A DNA stretch of 64,000 bases from Candidatus Bathyarchaeota archaeon (GTDB lineage Archaea; Thermoproteota; Bathyarchaeia; Bathyarchaeales; Bathycorpusculaceae), in NCBI GenBank assembly GCA_026014615.1, contig JAOZHZ010000028.1, forward strand, positions 372,001-436,000, written 5' to 3'. Position 1 is the stretch's first letter, and the number at the start of each line of letters is the position of its first letter. Of this stretch, positions 1 to 7,917 are shown piece by piece. The notes under the pieces were generated by a model, which was given only the letters and a program-made list of their open reading frames with translations, did no database searches and had not been told where the DNA came from. A program made the translations under genes and the position numbers.

Positions 1-1550
1 GCGCAGACGCAGTCGGCTTTGCTGCGGGCAGGTTGATGGCTTTGAGGCGGCTTAGCGGGAACTATAGCATCAGCGAATTTTTCTAAGCTGACCACGATAT
101 TGCTTGATGTTTTCTCCAGTGACGTGGCTATATTGTTGGCGAATTCCGCGCCCGGAATAGTCGGTGGCTTGCCTGACTGCGCGGGCACATCCACATTTGG
201 CGTGTAGGTGGGGTTTGGTCGGTACATGGTGTAGCCATACCAGTACCAGAACCAGAAGGGGCTCGGCTCAAACGTGCGAGTGGTGAATGTGGTCTGTGTG
301 CGTCCCTGATAGTTGGGGTCTAGTAGAAGCCAAAGCAGCTGTTTATCGTAAGCTTTGGAGGCTAATGCGCCTGTTCCTGCTTGCTCCACCTGCGTCCACG
401 CTTTATCCACGATTTTACGGTAATAATCCACCGTATCTTTGCGGCTGTAACCCCGCAGCTTCTGCTCCAACGTATCCCGCAAAAACATAACTGTCTTCGC
501 CAACGCTTCCTCGTCAAGAGTTCCATCCGCTTTGACAGCGTCGATGAAGTCGATTTCGTAGTACCGCAACGGGTTATCGTCGGGTCCCTTCTTGTTCTGG
601 AATTCAGGCATAACCCGAAGCTTCAACGCGGGGTTAGTGGATTCTACCCAGACAGCCCGTTTCTGAAGCAGGCTGTAGAGAATTTCCGTGACGATTTGTG
701 TGGGTTTTAGGTCCAGCAGGTATGAGGCTTCGACGGCAGTTAAACCGCGGCGTATCCCAAGAGTTTCCATGCTGACCTTCGGCGAAGTGTAGGGTTTCTT
801 GCGGGCGGCGTAGACGATTATGCCAACGGCAAACACCCCAACCAGCACCGCCCCAACGATAATTCCAATGGTTTCCATGGATAAGCCACCTGTAGACACC
901 TCGTAGTCAGGCAGGTACTGAGCGGGGACCGATACGCCAAAGAGGTATTCCTCATTAGCCTGCAACACAGGAATCTGCCAATAAACCGCCAGTCGCCCAT
1001 CAGACTCAGTTGAAGTACTGTTCCAAAATTTATCCCCGGGCGTCTTCACATCGTTCACGGTCACGTTGGGGGGCAAAACAATCTGCACCCGCACGTCGTT
1101 TATTGGTACGGGCATCCATTGGGGCGCAAACTGCATACCCAAGTTGCCTTCGTTGGTTGTGTCGGGGCTAATCATGTCTGCAACGTTGGTGATGAGAGTG
1201 AACCAGACGGTGTTACCAGCAGTCAACGGCGAATCCAACGTGACCCTTACGCCCGTGCCGTCTGATGAGCGTTCTGCTTGCAAAAAGTTGCCGTACTGGT
1301 CTGTAGCTTCGCCAATCATGAAATCGCTTTTAGGCTGCCCCAGTGTAACATAATTAATGGGCTCTCCTGACTCAAGTGTTAAGCTGACGTTGTAGAAGAG
1401 GTCGATGGTGCCGTCGTGGTTTATCCAGATTTTTGCCCATTCCTGATTAAAACTGTACGTTCGGGTTTGGGCACTGCAAACCGCCGCTGACATTGCAGAG
1501 AAAAACAAGACAGCCGCCAAGAAAGCGAGGAACAGACGTTTTTTTACCAT
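1..1550 (-). CDS. Membrane protein with signal peptide, extracytoplasmic beta-rich domain and cytoplasmic tail (3' end outside window)
   Basis: An open frame runs from the ATG at 1550 leftward off the window edge without a stop. It begins with a signal peptide (KKR, then a hydrophobic stretch to about residue 27). A polar, beta-rich extracytoplasmic region follows to about residue 225, then one membrane helix near 232-256 (IGIIVGAVLVGVFAVGIIVY). The cytoplasmic part holds a helical segment of winged-helix character and a Pro-rich tail. This layout resembles DUF2207-type archaeal membrane proteins, but that is inference from architecture. The start overlaps the stop of the upstream zinc-ribbon gene as ATGGTAA, so the two are probably translationally coupled. 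Function unknown. Confidence 0.8.
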   Translation of the reverse strand, partial: MVKKRLFLAFLAAVLFFSAMSAAVCSAQTRTYSFNQEWAKIWINHDGTIDLFYNVSLTLESGEPINYVTLGQPKSDFMIGEATDQYGNFLQAERSSDGTGVRVTLDSPLTAGNTVWFTLITNVADMISPDTTNEGNLGMQFAPQWMPVPINDVRVQIVLPPNVTVNDVKTPGDKFWNSTSTESDGRLAVYWQIPVLQANEEYLFGVSVPAQYLPDYEVSTGGLSMETIGIIVGAVLVGVFAVGIIVYAARKKPYTSPKVSMETLGIRRGLTAVEASYLLDLKPTQIVTEILYSLLQKRAVWVESTNPALKLRVMPEFQNKKGPDDNPLRYYEIDFIDAVKADGTLDEEALAKTVMFLRDTLEQKLRGYSRKDTVDYYRKIVDKAWTQVEQAGTGALASKAYDKQLLWLLLDPNYQGRTQTTFTTRTFEPSPFWFWYWYGYTMYRPNPTYTPNVDVPAQSGKPPTIPGAEFANNIATSLEKTSSNIVVSLEKFADAIVPAKPPQSHQPARSKADCVC

Positions 1551-1897
1551 TTTGGCTCCTCAGCAACCTCGAATGTTGTTCCACAGTACGGGCAAGTCGC
1601 GTAAGGTACTCCTTGTACGATTCGGATGTTTTTTGCGTCTACGGAGGCGGAGCAGTGGGGGCATTTTATGGTGGCGGCTTTCATGCGTCCAGAAAGCTCC
1701 AGCTGCTGAATTATCTTTGTGGGTTTACGCGAGGAAACATAGGTGACGTAGGTGACGGCGAAGCCTAAGGCGAAGAGGGCAAGAGCCACGGATAGTCGGG
1801 TGGCGGTTTCTTGAACGGATGCGGCTACGGCGAAGATTAAGCCGAAAAAGAACAGGACTACTGCGGCAAGGGCGCCTAAAACGGTGGTTATTTTCAT
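1544..1897 (-). CDS. Small two-helix membrane protein with C-terminal zinc ribbon
   Basis: This 117-residue protein has two hydrophobic helices (about residues 5-25 and 35-55). A basic linker leads to a C-terminal zinc ribbon with CPHC near residue 79 and CPYC about 20 residues later. The order suggests an integral membrane protein with a cytoplasmic metal-bound domain. It lies directly upstream of, and overlaps by seven bases, the truncated membrane protein gene, so the pair probably forms one membrane unit. I do not recognise a named family. A 16-bp palindromic AT-rich box at 2006-2021 is the likely promoter, which would leave a leader of about 90 nt. Confidence 0.8.
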   Translation of the reverse strand: MKITTVLGALAAVVLFFFGLIFAVAASVQETATRLSVALALFALGFAVTYVTYVSSRKPTKIIQQLELSGRMKAATIKCPHCSASVDAKNIRIVQGVPYATCPYCGTTFEVAEEPKW

Positions 1898-2005
1898 AGG
1901 TAGGTTTGTGTTTAAAGTTGGATTTAACTGTGTCCTTCAAACTTGCAAACCCTTTTCCGTCAAGAATTTTGTGTTGGATGCCCAAATCAGGGGTGATGCT
2001 TGGGC

Positions 2006-2021
2006 AAGTTTTATAAAACTT
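2006..2021 (-). promoter_or_regulatory. Palindromic TATA-containing promoter box
   Basis: AAGTTTTATAAAACTT is a perfect 16-bp palindrome with a TATA-like core. It lies upstream of the minus-strand membrane pair. Its symmetry means it could also bind a dimeric regulator or act on both strands. Confidence 0.5.
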
Positions 2022-2047
2022 TACGGCGGATGAGTGGTGGGGAATGA

Positions 2048-2075
2048 GGGGTCCCTGCTTATGCAGGGGGCTCCC
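2048..2075. other. Strong GC hairpin between zinc-ribbon genes
   Basis: CCCTGC at 2053-2058 pairs with GCAGGG at 2063-2068 around a TTAT loop, and flanking GGG/CCC extends the stem. It sits just past the stop of the DUF1922-like gene on the minus strand. No T-run follows, so it is not a classical terminator. It may be an RNA 3' end structure. Confidence 0.4.
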
Positions 2076-2083
2076 AACAAACT

Positions 2084-2311
2084 TTACGCGCTTTTATTGG
2101 GCTTGTTTTTTCGGGTGTTGTTTTGGTTTTTGGTTTTGAGTATGCGTAGCATTTCTGAGGCTGTAAACGCGTTTTCCGCTGCGCCGAGCCGTTTTGCTTT
2201 GTGTACGTTTACTTTGGCTGAGCAGTAGGGACAGGTGCGGGTTTTCTGGTTTGTTGCTGCGAGCAGTAAGCCGCCGCATTTTGGGCATTCAAGGATGGCT
2301 GTGGGGGGCAT
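2084..2311 (-). CDS. DUF1922-like small zinc-ribbon protein
   Basis: This 75-residue protein starts MPPTAILECPKCGG and carries a second metal knuckle, TCPYCSAKV, about 20 residues on. A basic helical tail rich in Lys and Asn follows. The arrangement (CPKC, about 17 residues, CPYC, then a helix) is that of the archaeal DUF1922 family, whose molecular function is not established. It is monocistronic and divergent from the Mrr-like gene. Confidence 0.75.
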   Translation of the reverse strand: MPPTAILECPKCGGLLLAATNQKTRTCPYCSAKVNVHKAKRLGAAENAFTASEMLRILKTKNQNNTRKNKPNKSA

Positions 2312-2382
2312 TTTCTTTATCCTCTAGCGAAAGCCTTTTCCCCATTCAATTAAATAACAGTATTGGCAAGGCGTATTGTGTG

Positions 2383-2742
2383 ATGAGTGTGCAAGATAAG
2401 AAGCCTAATCAGGGTTTAGTTGAGGATGCGGTTAAGTACTTCAAGAAGGAAGGCTTCAAGGTGAAGGGGCAAGCTGTAGCCATAGAGGGTGACAGTGGGG
2501 TTTTGCGGCAGTTTGATCTTGTTGTGCAGAGGGGTCGGGATGAGCAGGTGGTTTGGATTCGGGATTGGAACCGCACCATCGGCGTTAACGTCATCATCGG
2601 GTTGGATACGGCTTCGGCGGATGTGAAGATGCCTAACCCCATAATGATTGGCGAAAAATTCAGCGACCACGCAAAATCATATTCAAACAGGCGTAAAATT
2701 ATGCTGTTAACGAAGCAGAAGTTAACAACCAGTTTCCGCTGA
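2383..2742 (+). CDS. Degenerate Mrr-type (PD-(D/E)XK fold) restriction-endonuclease-like protein
   Basis: This 119-residue protein starts at the ATG of MSVQDKKPNQ; longer in-frame upstream sequence has no homology character. It has the archaeal Mrr-like layout: an N-terminal helix (EDAVKYFKKEGF), then FDLVVQRG, a core strand, DWNRTIGVNVIIGLD and the C-terminal FSDHAKSYSNRR motif. Relatives usually have ExK in the core strand (EVKDW); here it reads VVWIRDW. The catalytic Glu and Lys are therefore Trp and Arg, while the structural DWNR and FSDHA elements are kept. A non-catalytic DNA-binding role is likely. It converges on the adenylate-kinase-like gene with a 6-bp gap. Confidence 0.7.
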   Translation: MSVQDKKPNQGLVEDAVKYFKKEGFKVKGQAVAIEGDSGVLRQFDLVVQRGRDEQVVWIRDWNRTIGVNVIIGLDTASADVKMPNPIMIGEKFSDHAKSYSNRRKIMLLTKQKLTTSFR

Positions 2743-2748
2743 GCCAGA

Positions 2749-3333
2749 TTAAGGTTTTAGGTATTCGTCTATTTTCCCTTCGCGCTCCAGCAGTCCAAGC
2801 CAATCCACAAAGCCACTGAAGCACGGTTTCTTACCGTTCAGAACCGTCAAAACCTCACGGAGAATTTCTTCTGGGGTTTTATTTGTTGTGTCCAGTTCGC
2901 AAACGCGGGTTTTGTCCTGTTTCTGCAGCGCCTCCACAAGGCACACATCCAAGATTTCGGCTTCCAAGTTCTCTTGCAGTTTGGCTTGGCTGTAGCCGCG
3001 TTGTTGCATGAACTGGCGGAGTTGGGCGGGGCTGCGTCTGAGCACGAAAACGTGTGTTGTCAGCGTTGTGGGGGTGACTGCGGCGGCGTAATGTCCGTCA
3101 ATTACTGTGTCTTTTTGGGTTTTGGTGATTAGGGTTCGGAGTTTGCGGCGCATTTTGGCTTCGTCCACAACGACAGTTTCTCTTTCCTTGTCTTCTTCGA
3201 GGGCGAGATTTTCCTGTTCTGTGAGTTCTGTGAGGTTGATGTACTGCGCGTTTAAGTGCACGGCGAGTTTTTTGGCGAGGGTGGTTTTGCCTGTTGCGGG
3301 TGTGCCTGTGATGAGGATGACGCGTTTGTTCAT
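2749..3333 (-). CDS. AK6/Fap7-like nucleoside-phosphate kinase
   Basis: The start is the ATG of MNKRVILITGTPATGKTT; the frame extends upstream but loses all family features. The P-loop GTPATGKT lies at residues 9-16. Later landmarks are TVIDGHYAAA (the D-H region of AK6 proteins), the arginine-rich LID part FVLRRSPAQL, and RGYSQAKLQENLEAEI, which is typical of AK6. The family shows adenylate kinase and ATPase activity and aids small-subunit ribosome maturation in eukaryotes. At 194 residues it is slightly longer than usual, with a C-terminal extension after residue 165. Confidence 0.8.
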   Translation of the reverse strand: MNKRVILITGTPATGKTTLAKKLAVHLNAQYINLTELTEQENLALEEDKERETVVVDEAKMRRKLRTLITKTQKDTVIDGHYAAAVTPTTLTTHVFVLRRSPAQLRQFMQQRGYSQAKLQENLEAEILDVCLVEALQKQDKTRVCELDTTNKTPEEILREVLTVLNGKKPCFSGFVDWLGLLEREGKIDEYLKP

Positions 3334-3538
3334 GGGTTCTTTTGGGTTGGGCGGGTATTTCTGGTTTTGCCTGTTTGGGTGTGAATTTGTAAGCAGAAAC
3401 AAATTGGTTCTTTTTTGTGCGTTTTTGTTGTTTTTTGTGATTTCAGGGGTTATTGATGTGCGTTCTGTTTGGTGTTTGGTGTGTTTTATTATATTAAGGG
3501 CTGTGCCTTCATGGAAGGCAAAGAGTGTGAGGTTTACC

Positions 3539-4078
3539 ATGCAGGTGTATATTCGAGAAACAAACTTCGCCGACCTCAACGGCATACTGAAGGTTGAGCG
3601 CGAAGCCTTTAACTCCCCTAAAGAAGCTGCCCTCACAAGCGACCTGCTTGCTGACCCCACCGCCCAGCCCCTTCTTTCCCTTCTTGCCTTCGTTGACGAA
3701 CAGCCTGCAGGGCACATCTTATTCACCACCGCCCACCTTCCCAACGCTCCCGCCGTTGTCGTTTCGATTTTGGCGCCCTTGGCAGTTCTGCCCCAGTTTC
3801 AGAAGCAGGGTGTCGGCGGCAGCCTCATCAAAACGGGCTTAGCGCTCCAATCCAAAAACGGCGTTGATGTGGTGTTTGTGCTTGGGCACCCAACCTACTA
3901 CCCCCGACACGGCTTCACCCCCGCAGGAAAACACGGCTTCAAAGCACCCTACCCCATTCCTGAAAAAGACACAGACGCATGGATGGTACAAGCACTCCGC
4001 CCAAACATAATCGGCTCCATTTCGGGTAACGTCGTATGCTGTGAAGCGTTGGATAAACCTGAACACTGGAGAGAATAG
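3539..4078 (+). CDS. GNAT-family N-acetyltransferase
   Basis: The start chosen is the ATG of MQVYIRETNFADL, 179 residues; the long upstream frame is AT-rich intergenic sequence. GNAT features are visible: RETNFADLNGI (alpha 1), the strand AGHILFTTAHL, LAPLAVLPQFQKQGVGGSLI (the acetyl-CoA pyrophosphate-binding Q-x-x-G-x-G/A segment) and GHPTYYPRHGFTPA near the C-terminus. The last is typical of the YhbS-type subfamily (COG3153). Substrate unknown. The gene ends 46 bp before the P1 strand of rnpB. Confidence 0.85.
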   Translation: MQVYIRETNFADLNGILKVEREAFNSPKEAALTSDLLADPTAQPLLSLLAFVDEQPAGHILFTTAHLPNAPAVVVSILAPLAVLPQFQKQGVGGSLIKTGLALQSKNGVDVVFVLGHPTYYPRHGFTPAGKHGFKAPYPIPEKDTDAWMVQALRPNIIGSISGNVVCCEALDKPEHWRE

Positions 4079-4123
4079 CCGCTTCCTGTGGGTTACGTTT
4101 ATTTGCTTGCCTCTGCTTTTGTG

Positions 4124-4444
4124 TGTTTGGGCTGGCGAGTTGGCGTGTGGCTGTCGGTCCTTCGGGACTGAGGAAACTCCGCCCACGAGTAGAATTGCAA
4201 TCCCTCTAGGGGATAAGCCGAGAGGCTTGGCAACAGAGCAGAAACGAACGTCCCCCCAGACACGGCGATGAAGCGTTCCAAGACGCGTAGTCCGCTGGGT
4301 GCGGTGCGGTGAAACGGCTGTCCTGCAAGTGGAAAGGGCAAACAGGCGCTGATGACGATCTACAGGAGAGCGCGGGTAGCCCGATTAGCCGAATGCCACA
4401 GAAAGACAAAAGGCGGGTTATGACCAACACACCAAGCCCAAAAC
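4124..4444 (+). ncRNA. rnpB: RNase P RNA
   Basis: The conserved region I core GAGGAAACTCCGCCC starts near 4169. The matching 3' region AGAAAGACAAAAGGCGGGTT ends near 4419. The ends close as helix P1: TTTGGGCT at 4126-4133 pairs with AGCCCAAA at 4435-4442. The length of about 320 nt is normal for archaeal type A RNase P RNA. A TATA-like TTTATTTG sits about 25 bp upstream, near 4098-4105. The RNA processes the 5' ends of tRNAs. Exact ends are inferred from P1 pairing. Confidence 0.92.
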
Positions 4445-4462
4445 AACAAAACCTCCGTCACG

Positions 4463-4496
4463 TTGCACAAAAGGTTCGTCGTCTTGCACAAAAGGT
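4463..4496 (+). repeat. Pair of 13-bp direct repeats between rnpB and integrase remnant
   Basis: TTGCACAAAAGGT occurs at 4463-4475 and again at 4484-4496, 21 bp start to start (two helical turns). The second copy continues into GCAA and forms TTGCAC/GTGCAA dyad symmetry. A related TTGTTGTGCGCAA follows at about 4503. Position and phasing suggest a protein-binding array for a recombinase or the integrase promoter. Confidence 0.55.
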
Positions 4497-4502
4497 GCAA
4501 CC

Positions 4503-5372
4503 TTGTTGTGCGCAAATTCTCCAGCCATCGAATACTGGAAAAGCGAATTATCATCAAGAGACCCAGCCACAACAAACCTCTACCTGCGCAGTTTCGATAA
4601 ATTCCTTCAATTCTCAGGCAAAACAGCAGACCAATTATTAGCACAACGTCAACAAGACCAGACCAACACAGACCGCAAGATTCAACGAAGAATGGAAAGC
4701 CGCCTTAACGAATTCATAGGTAAAAAACGCCAAGAAGGATTCGCCACAGCAACACTCCAAGTATATTTCGCGACAGTACGCTCCTTTTTCGAGATACACT
4801 ACTACCCACTAATTATGAGAAAAGGCGATTACCCAAAAGGCGAAAGCATAGGCGTAAGAGTTGGAACTAAAGAAGCAATATTTAACGCAGTAGAAAGCAA
4901 ATGCAATAGAAACAAAGCAAAACTAAAGGCGATACTTTTGTTCCTAAAAGATTCGGTATTGAGAGAAAGCTCACCACACAGCCTGCGCAAATTCTTACAA
5001 ACTAATCTTGAAGCTCTGGAAATGTAAACGTTAACTGGATAGACCAAATTCTTGGACATAAACTAATCAATAGCAGAGACGCCTACGGCAAACCAACAGA
5101 TGACCAACTAAAAGACGCCTACGCAAAAGCATACAAATTCCTAAGAGTATATCCATAGGTTAGCGTCAAACATGAAATAACGTCGCCAGAAAAAATAGAC
5201 AAAATACAAAAGCATCAAAACTACACAAATAAGCAGTCAAGAACCAATCGTTGCAGAAGCAAGAGACATGGAGCACGCTATAGCGCTCCTTGTAAAAGGT
5301 TACAAATACAAAATGGATTACGATGGCGTTAAACTGTTCGTGAAAAGTAGCTCCAGTGCCAACAAGACTTAG
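4503..5372 (+). pseudogene. Broken tyrosine recombinase (XerC/XerD-like archaeal integrase)
   Basis: The N-terminal SAM-like core-binding domain is intact (SPAIEYWKSELSSRDPATTN through FATVRSFFEIHYYPL). The catalytic domain jumps from LLFLKDSVLRES straight to PHSLRKFLQTNLEA, so box I Arg and the HxxR of box II are nearly fused and roughly 80-100 residues are missing. A one-base frameshift near 5010 follows. The other frame continues WIDQILGHKLINSRDAYGKP, the usual segment up to the catalytic Tyr, stopping near 5159. A C-terminal tail (EPIVAEARDMEHAIALLVKG) can be read up to the TAG at 5370-5372. The gene is dead and adjoins rnpB, a possible integration site. Confidence 0.8.
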
Positions 5373-5411
5373 GTCTGAAATAATATATAGAGATAAGGCG
5401 TATTCACAAAT

Positions 5412-6071
5412 ATGATGGAGTTAAGTCCTAAATGGATTCAGGCTTATCTTGAACATCCCCTAACCGAGAACGATACTTGTAGTTATGACATTAACATAGA
5501 AGGATGTTTCGAGATCGAACCAACACAATTCCTAGATTTTGCGAAAGACGACTTAACCGCATCATATGGACATCACCACAATTTGAATTGTCTTTCCAAC
5601 ACAAAAAGAGCAATTGAAGGTCAAATTGATTCGTTACTAATTGCCTTTGGACTGATTAACAAATCGAAGAAGGAAAGGTGGTCATTTCCAAAGAAGATCG
5701 AGGTTCTTACCACAGTTGGGGTTATCTCTCCAAAAATTCTGAATAGAATAAACAAGCAAAGAAACCTCCTTGAGCATAATTATAAAAATCCTCAAGAACC
5801 TAACGTAGAGGATGCGGTTGACGTTGCCGAACTATTCCTTGAATGCACTATGAAATATCTCAAAAATGGAATCTCTGAATTCTCATGCTCCAATGAAGAC
5901 TATGGAAATTTATACCTCGAGATCGAGAATAGTCTATGCCAAATTATTATCGAAATTACGAAATTTGAGGCGGACCAAATCCGAAGCATTAAGAAAAATG
6001 TCAGAGCTGTAGATGATGATTATTTAGAATATCTAAAGCTTTTTCTTAATGGATATACTCGGTACAAATGA
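5412..6071 (+). CDS. HEPN-like protein with RNLLEH motif
   Basis: A 219-residue, mostly helical, acidic protein without signal peptide or membrane helix. Residues 117-122 read RNLLEH, an exact Rx4H signature of HEPN ribonucleases. It lies after a helix typical of the domain (KILNRINKQ) and before DAVDVAELFLECTMKYL, as in HEPN family 4-helix bundles. HEPN proteins with this motif often act as RNA-cutting toxins or defence effectors. No MNT nucleotidyltransferase partner is adjacent. A TATA-like AATATATAG lies around 5383-5392. It sits between the integrase remnant and a nuclease pair, and its sequence is AT-richer than the flanking core genes. Confidence 0.65.
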   Translation: MMELSPKWIQAYLEHPLTENDTCSYDINIEGCFEIEPTQFLDFAKDDLTASYGHHHNLNCLSNTKRAIEGQIDSLLIAFGLINKSKKERWSFPKKIEVLTTVGVISPKILNRINKQRNLLEHNYKNPQEPNVEDAVDVAELFLECTMKYLKNGISEFSCSNEDYGNLYLEIENSLCQIIIEITKFEADQIRSIKKNVRAVDDDYLEYLKLFLNGYTRYK

Positions 6072-6412
6072 ACGACCACTCGCAGCAAACTTGGCGTTTT
6101 GTAGCTAAACTGGATTACCAAGTTTATACATTCACATAATTAAATAACGCTAACGTCGCTGGCTACATCATATCAGCCGTAGCTTTGATAACGAAGAGCG
6201 AACTCTCGGTGTCGATTCGTACATTATAGAGACTCGGAAAAGCCCGTAGAACCCGCATTTAAAGGGTAATCCACTCGCAAAAAAGGACTCTGTCTTGTAA
6301 CGACCCTTTTAGTGTGCTTTTTTATTAGGGTTTAATTTGGGAGTAATGTGCGTGTAATTCTGAAAAATCAATTAATATTCTTTTGGGACCTATGTGGTTT
6401 GAGGATGGCAAG
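6072..6412. other. Intergenic region between HEPN gene and zinc-ribbon gene
   Basis: I see no gene in these 341 bases. Near 6305-6340 there is an AT-rich stretch (TTTTTTATTAGGGTTTAATT) that can serve as promoter for the downstream pair. Other in-frame starts for the next gene (TTG 6383, ATG 6392) lie at its right edge. Confidence 0.4.
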
Positions 6413-6748
6413 ATGAGACAAAAATTAACCCAGCAAACCAATGCATACACGCTTGACGTATCTGAAACAGACAGAAACGGTGCCTTTCTATGCCCAAAAT
6501 GTAGAGTGAGAATATCTCCAGATGACTCTTCAGAAGTGGTCTATTCCATCTGCGACACTGTTGTGACCGATAATAACCTAGACGAGTTGGTGCTCTACTG
6601 CAAGAGATGCCTTAGTTTCATCCATTTAACGGGGTTCTCTAACACCCCGAAAACAGTGTATTCAACAAAAATGTTGAACCGACAAAACAGAAGGACAGCG
6701 CTCACTATCAAGCCCATAGCCTCTAAGCAACTTTTAAGCAAGCGCTAA
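6413..6748 (+). CDS. Zinc-ribbon protein of unknown function in accessory region
   Basis: A 111-residue protein if it starts at the ATG of MRQKLTQQ, which has GAGG eight bases upstream; TTG at 6383 or ATG at 6392 would lengthen it. It contains CPKC near residue 29 and YCKRC about 40 residues later, forming a zinc ribbon separated by an acidic insertion. The tail is basic (RQNRRT to LLSKR). Only 10 bp separate it from the membrane-nuclease gene, so the two are probably cotranscribed. I do not recognise the family. Confidence 0.6.
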   Translation: MRQKLTQQTNAYTLDVSETDRNGAFLCPKCRVRISPDDSSEVVYSICDTVVTDNNLDELVLYCKRCLSFIHLTGFSNTPKTVYSTKMLNRQNRRTALTIKPIASKQLLSKR

Positions 6749-6758
6749 GCAACCCGAA

Positions 6759-7352
6759 GTGAAAAATGAATCGAAGGAACACAAGAACACATACAGAGGA
6801 TGCTTGGCTATTGCTTTGGCTCTATTTGTCATTAGTCCAATAGATGACTTGGTTGTTGCAGCGTTATTTGGCACCGCATTATTTGGCTTTGGGTCACTGC
6901 CCTTCTACATACTTTTGGGGGCTTCGTCAACCGTTATTTACTCAATCCTTTCAAAAAAACCGAAACGGGAGTATGGTGTGAAATCTGTCACGCTTAGGGG
7001 TGAACAAGTAAAAAGCATTGGTGAAAAACGAATTGCAGATTACATTGAAAAGAATAACATTCGTTATGTCTATGAGCAAGAGCTAAGAGAAAAATCCTTG
7101 TTCTCCAACCGCATGATTGGTTGTCCTGATTTTTACTTATCTGATTATGACGTTTACGTGGAGTTTTGGGGCTTAGTAAATGCTGACGACAGGTCAACAC
7201 GAACAACGTATATCAAGAATATGAAAAGAAAAATGGCGCGGTATTATGAGAATAACATTAGGTTCATATCAATATACCCAGATAATTTGGCGAATTTGGA
7301 TTGGATTTTCAGAGCTAAATTCAAAAAAGCCACGGGCTTTGAACTCCACTAG
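6759..7352 (+). CDS. Membrane-anchored PD-(D/E)XK-like nuclease
   Basis: GTG start, 197 residues. The N-terminal third is hydrophobic: two helices at about residues 14-34 and 36-64 (ALALFVISPIDDLVVAALFG, LPFYILLGASSTVIYSIL). A soluble C-terminal domain follows with E89 in GEKRIADYIEKNN, P123-D124 in GCPDFYLSDY and E135 in VYVEFWGLV, then a helix rich in Lys and Arg. That spacing matches PD-(D/E)XK nucleases of the DUF559/Vsr-like type, where the final Lys is replaced by WG. The membrane anchor is unusual and suggests cleavage of DNA at the cell envelope, which is inference. Confidence 0.65.
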   Translation: MKNESKEHKNTYRGCLAIALALFVISPIDDLVVAALFGTALFGFGSLPFYILLGASSTVIYSILSKKPKREYGVKSVTLRGEQVKSIGEKRIADYIEKNNIRYVYEQELREKSLFSNRMIGCPDFYLSDYDVYVEFWGLVNADDRSTRTTYIKNMKRKMARYYENNIRFISIYPDNLANLDWIFRAKFKKATGFELH

Positions 7353-7538
7353 TTTAGTAGTGAGCGTTAAAAAGGATTGTAACACTTTCTATACTGCTCG
7401 TCCTGAGATTACAAAAAGTCTCCACTTCTTGACATTAACATAAAGCGGGCATATACTTGCGCTAACTTATCATAAGTAACCCGATGGCTGCGAAATATGT
7501 TTTAGTTTGGATGCTGTTACTGCTTTCTGTTGAGATTT

Positions 7539-7667
7539 ATGCCAAGTGTAGCGAGACGTAAAGCAAAAAACACGCAGAACGCGCAACAGAAAAAGATGGA
7601 ACGGGAAAAAGCAGCGAAAAAGAAACTGGAGAGGCAACAGCTTCCCGCCAAGGGCAAAAAACGTTAA
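7539..7667 (+). CDS. Putative 42-residue basic helical protein
   Basis: An ATG opens MPSVARRKAKNTQNAQQ and the frame ends AKGKKR. The product is almost half Lys, Arg and Gln, with no hydrophobic core, and probably forms one charged helix. Its composition suggests nucleic-acid binding. No clear Shine-Dalgarno is visible, so it may be leaderless or spurious. It lies alone between the nuclease gene and the OCD-family gene. Confidence 0.35.
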   Translation: MPSVARRKAKNTQNAQQKKMEREKAAKKKLERQQLPAKGKKR

Positions 7668-7917
7668 ATCCAAGAAGCCCTAAGCCCCTAAGACTAGTAC
7701 AGCCACCGTGTCGCCTCCAACCAATTAAAAGTACCGCGTCTGCATTCATCCTTTTTACAGGTTTATTGTGTCAAGGACTTTTTACCAATACCCAATAGGC
7801 GTGCGGGCTTGTTTTCGGTAGGGCCGACGGCTGAAAAGACAGCTCCAACGGCGCTCCTGCCGACCACAGTGTTAAGAAAAATTAATCTGCACAAAAAGAC
7901 TACTTACACGTAAGCAC

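Noticed and set aside
4041..4430. Several 70-80 codon frames on both strands
   Set aside because: They fall on the RNase P RNA and lack coding character.
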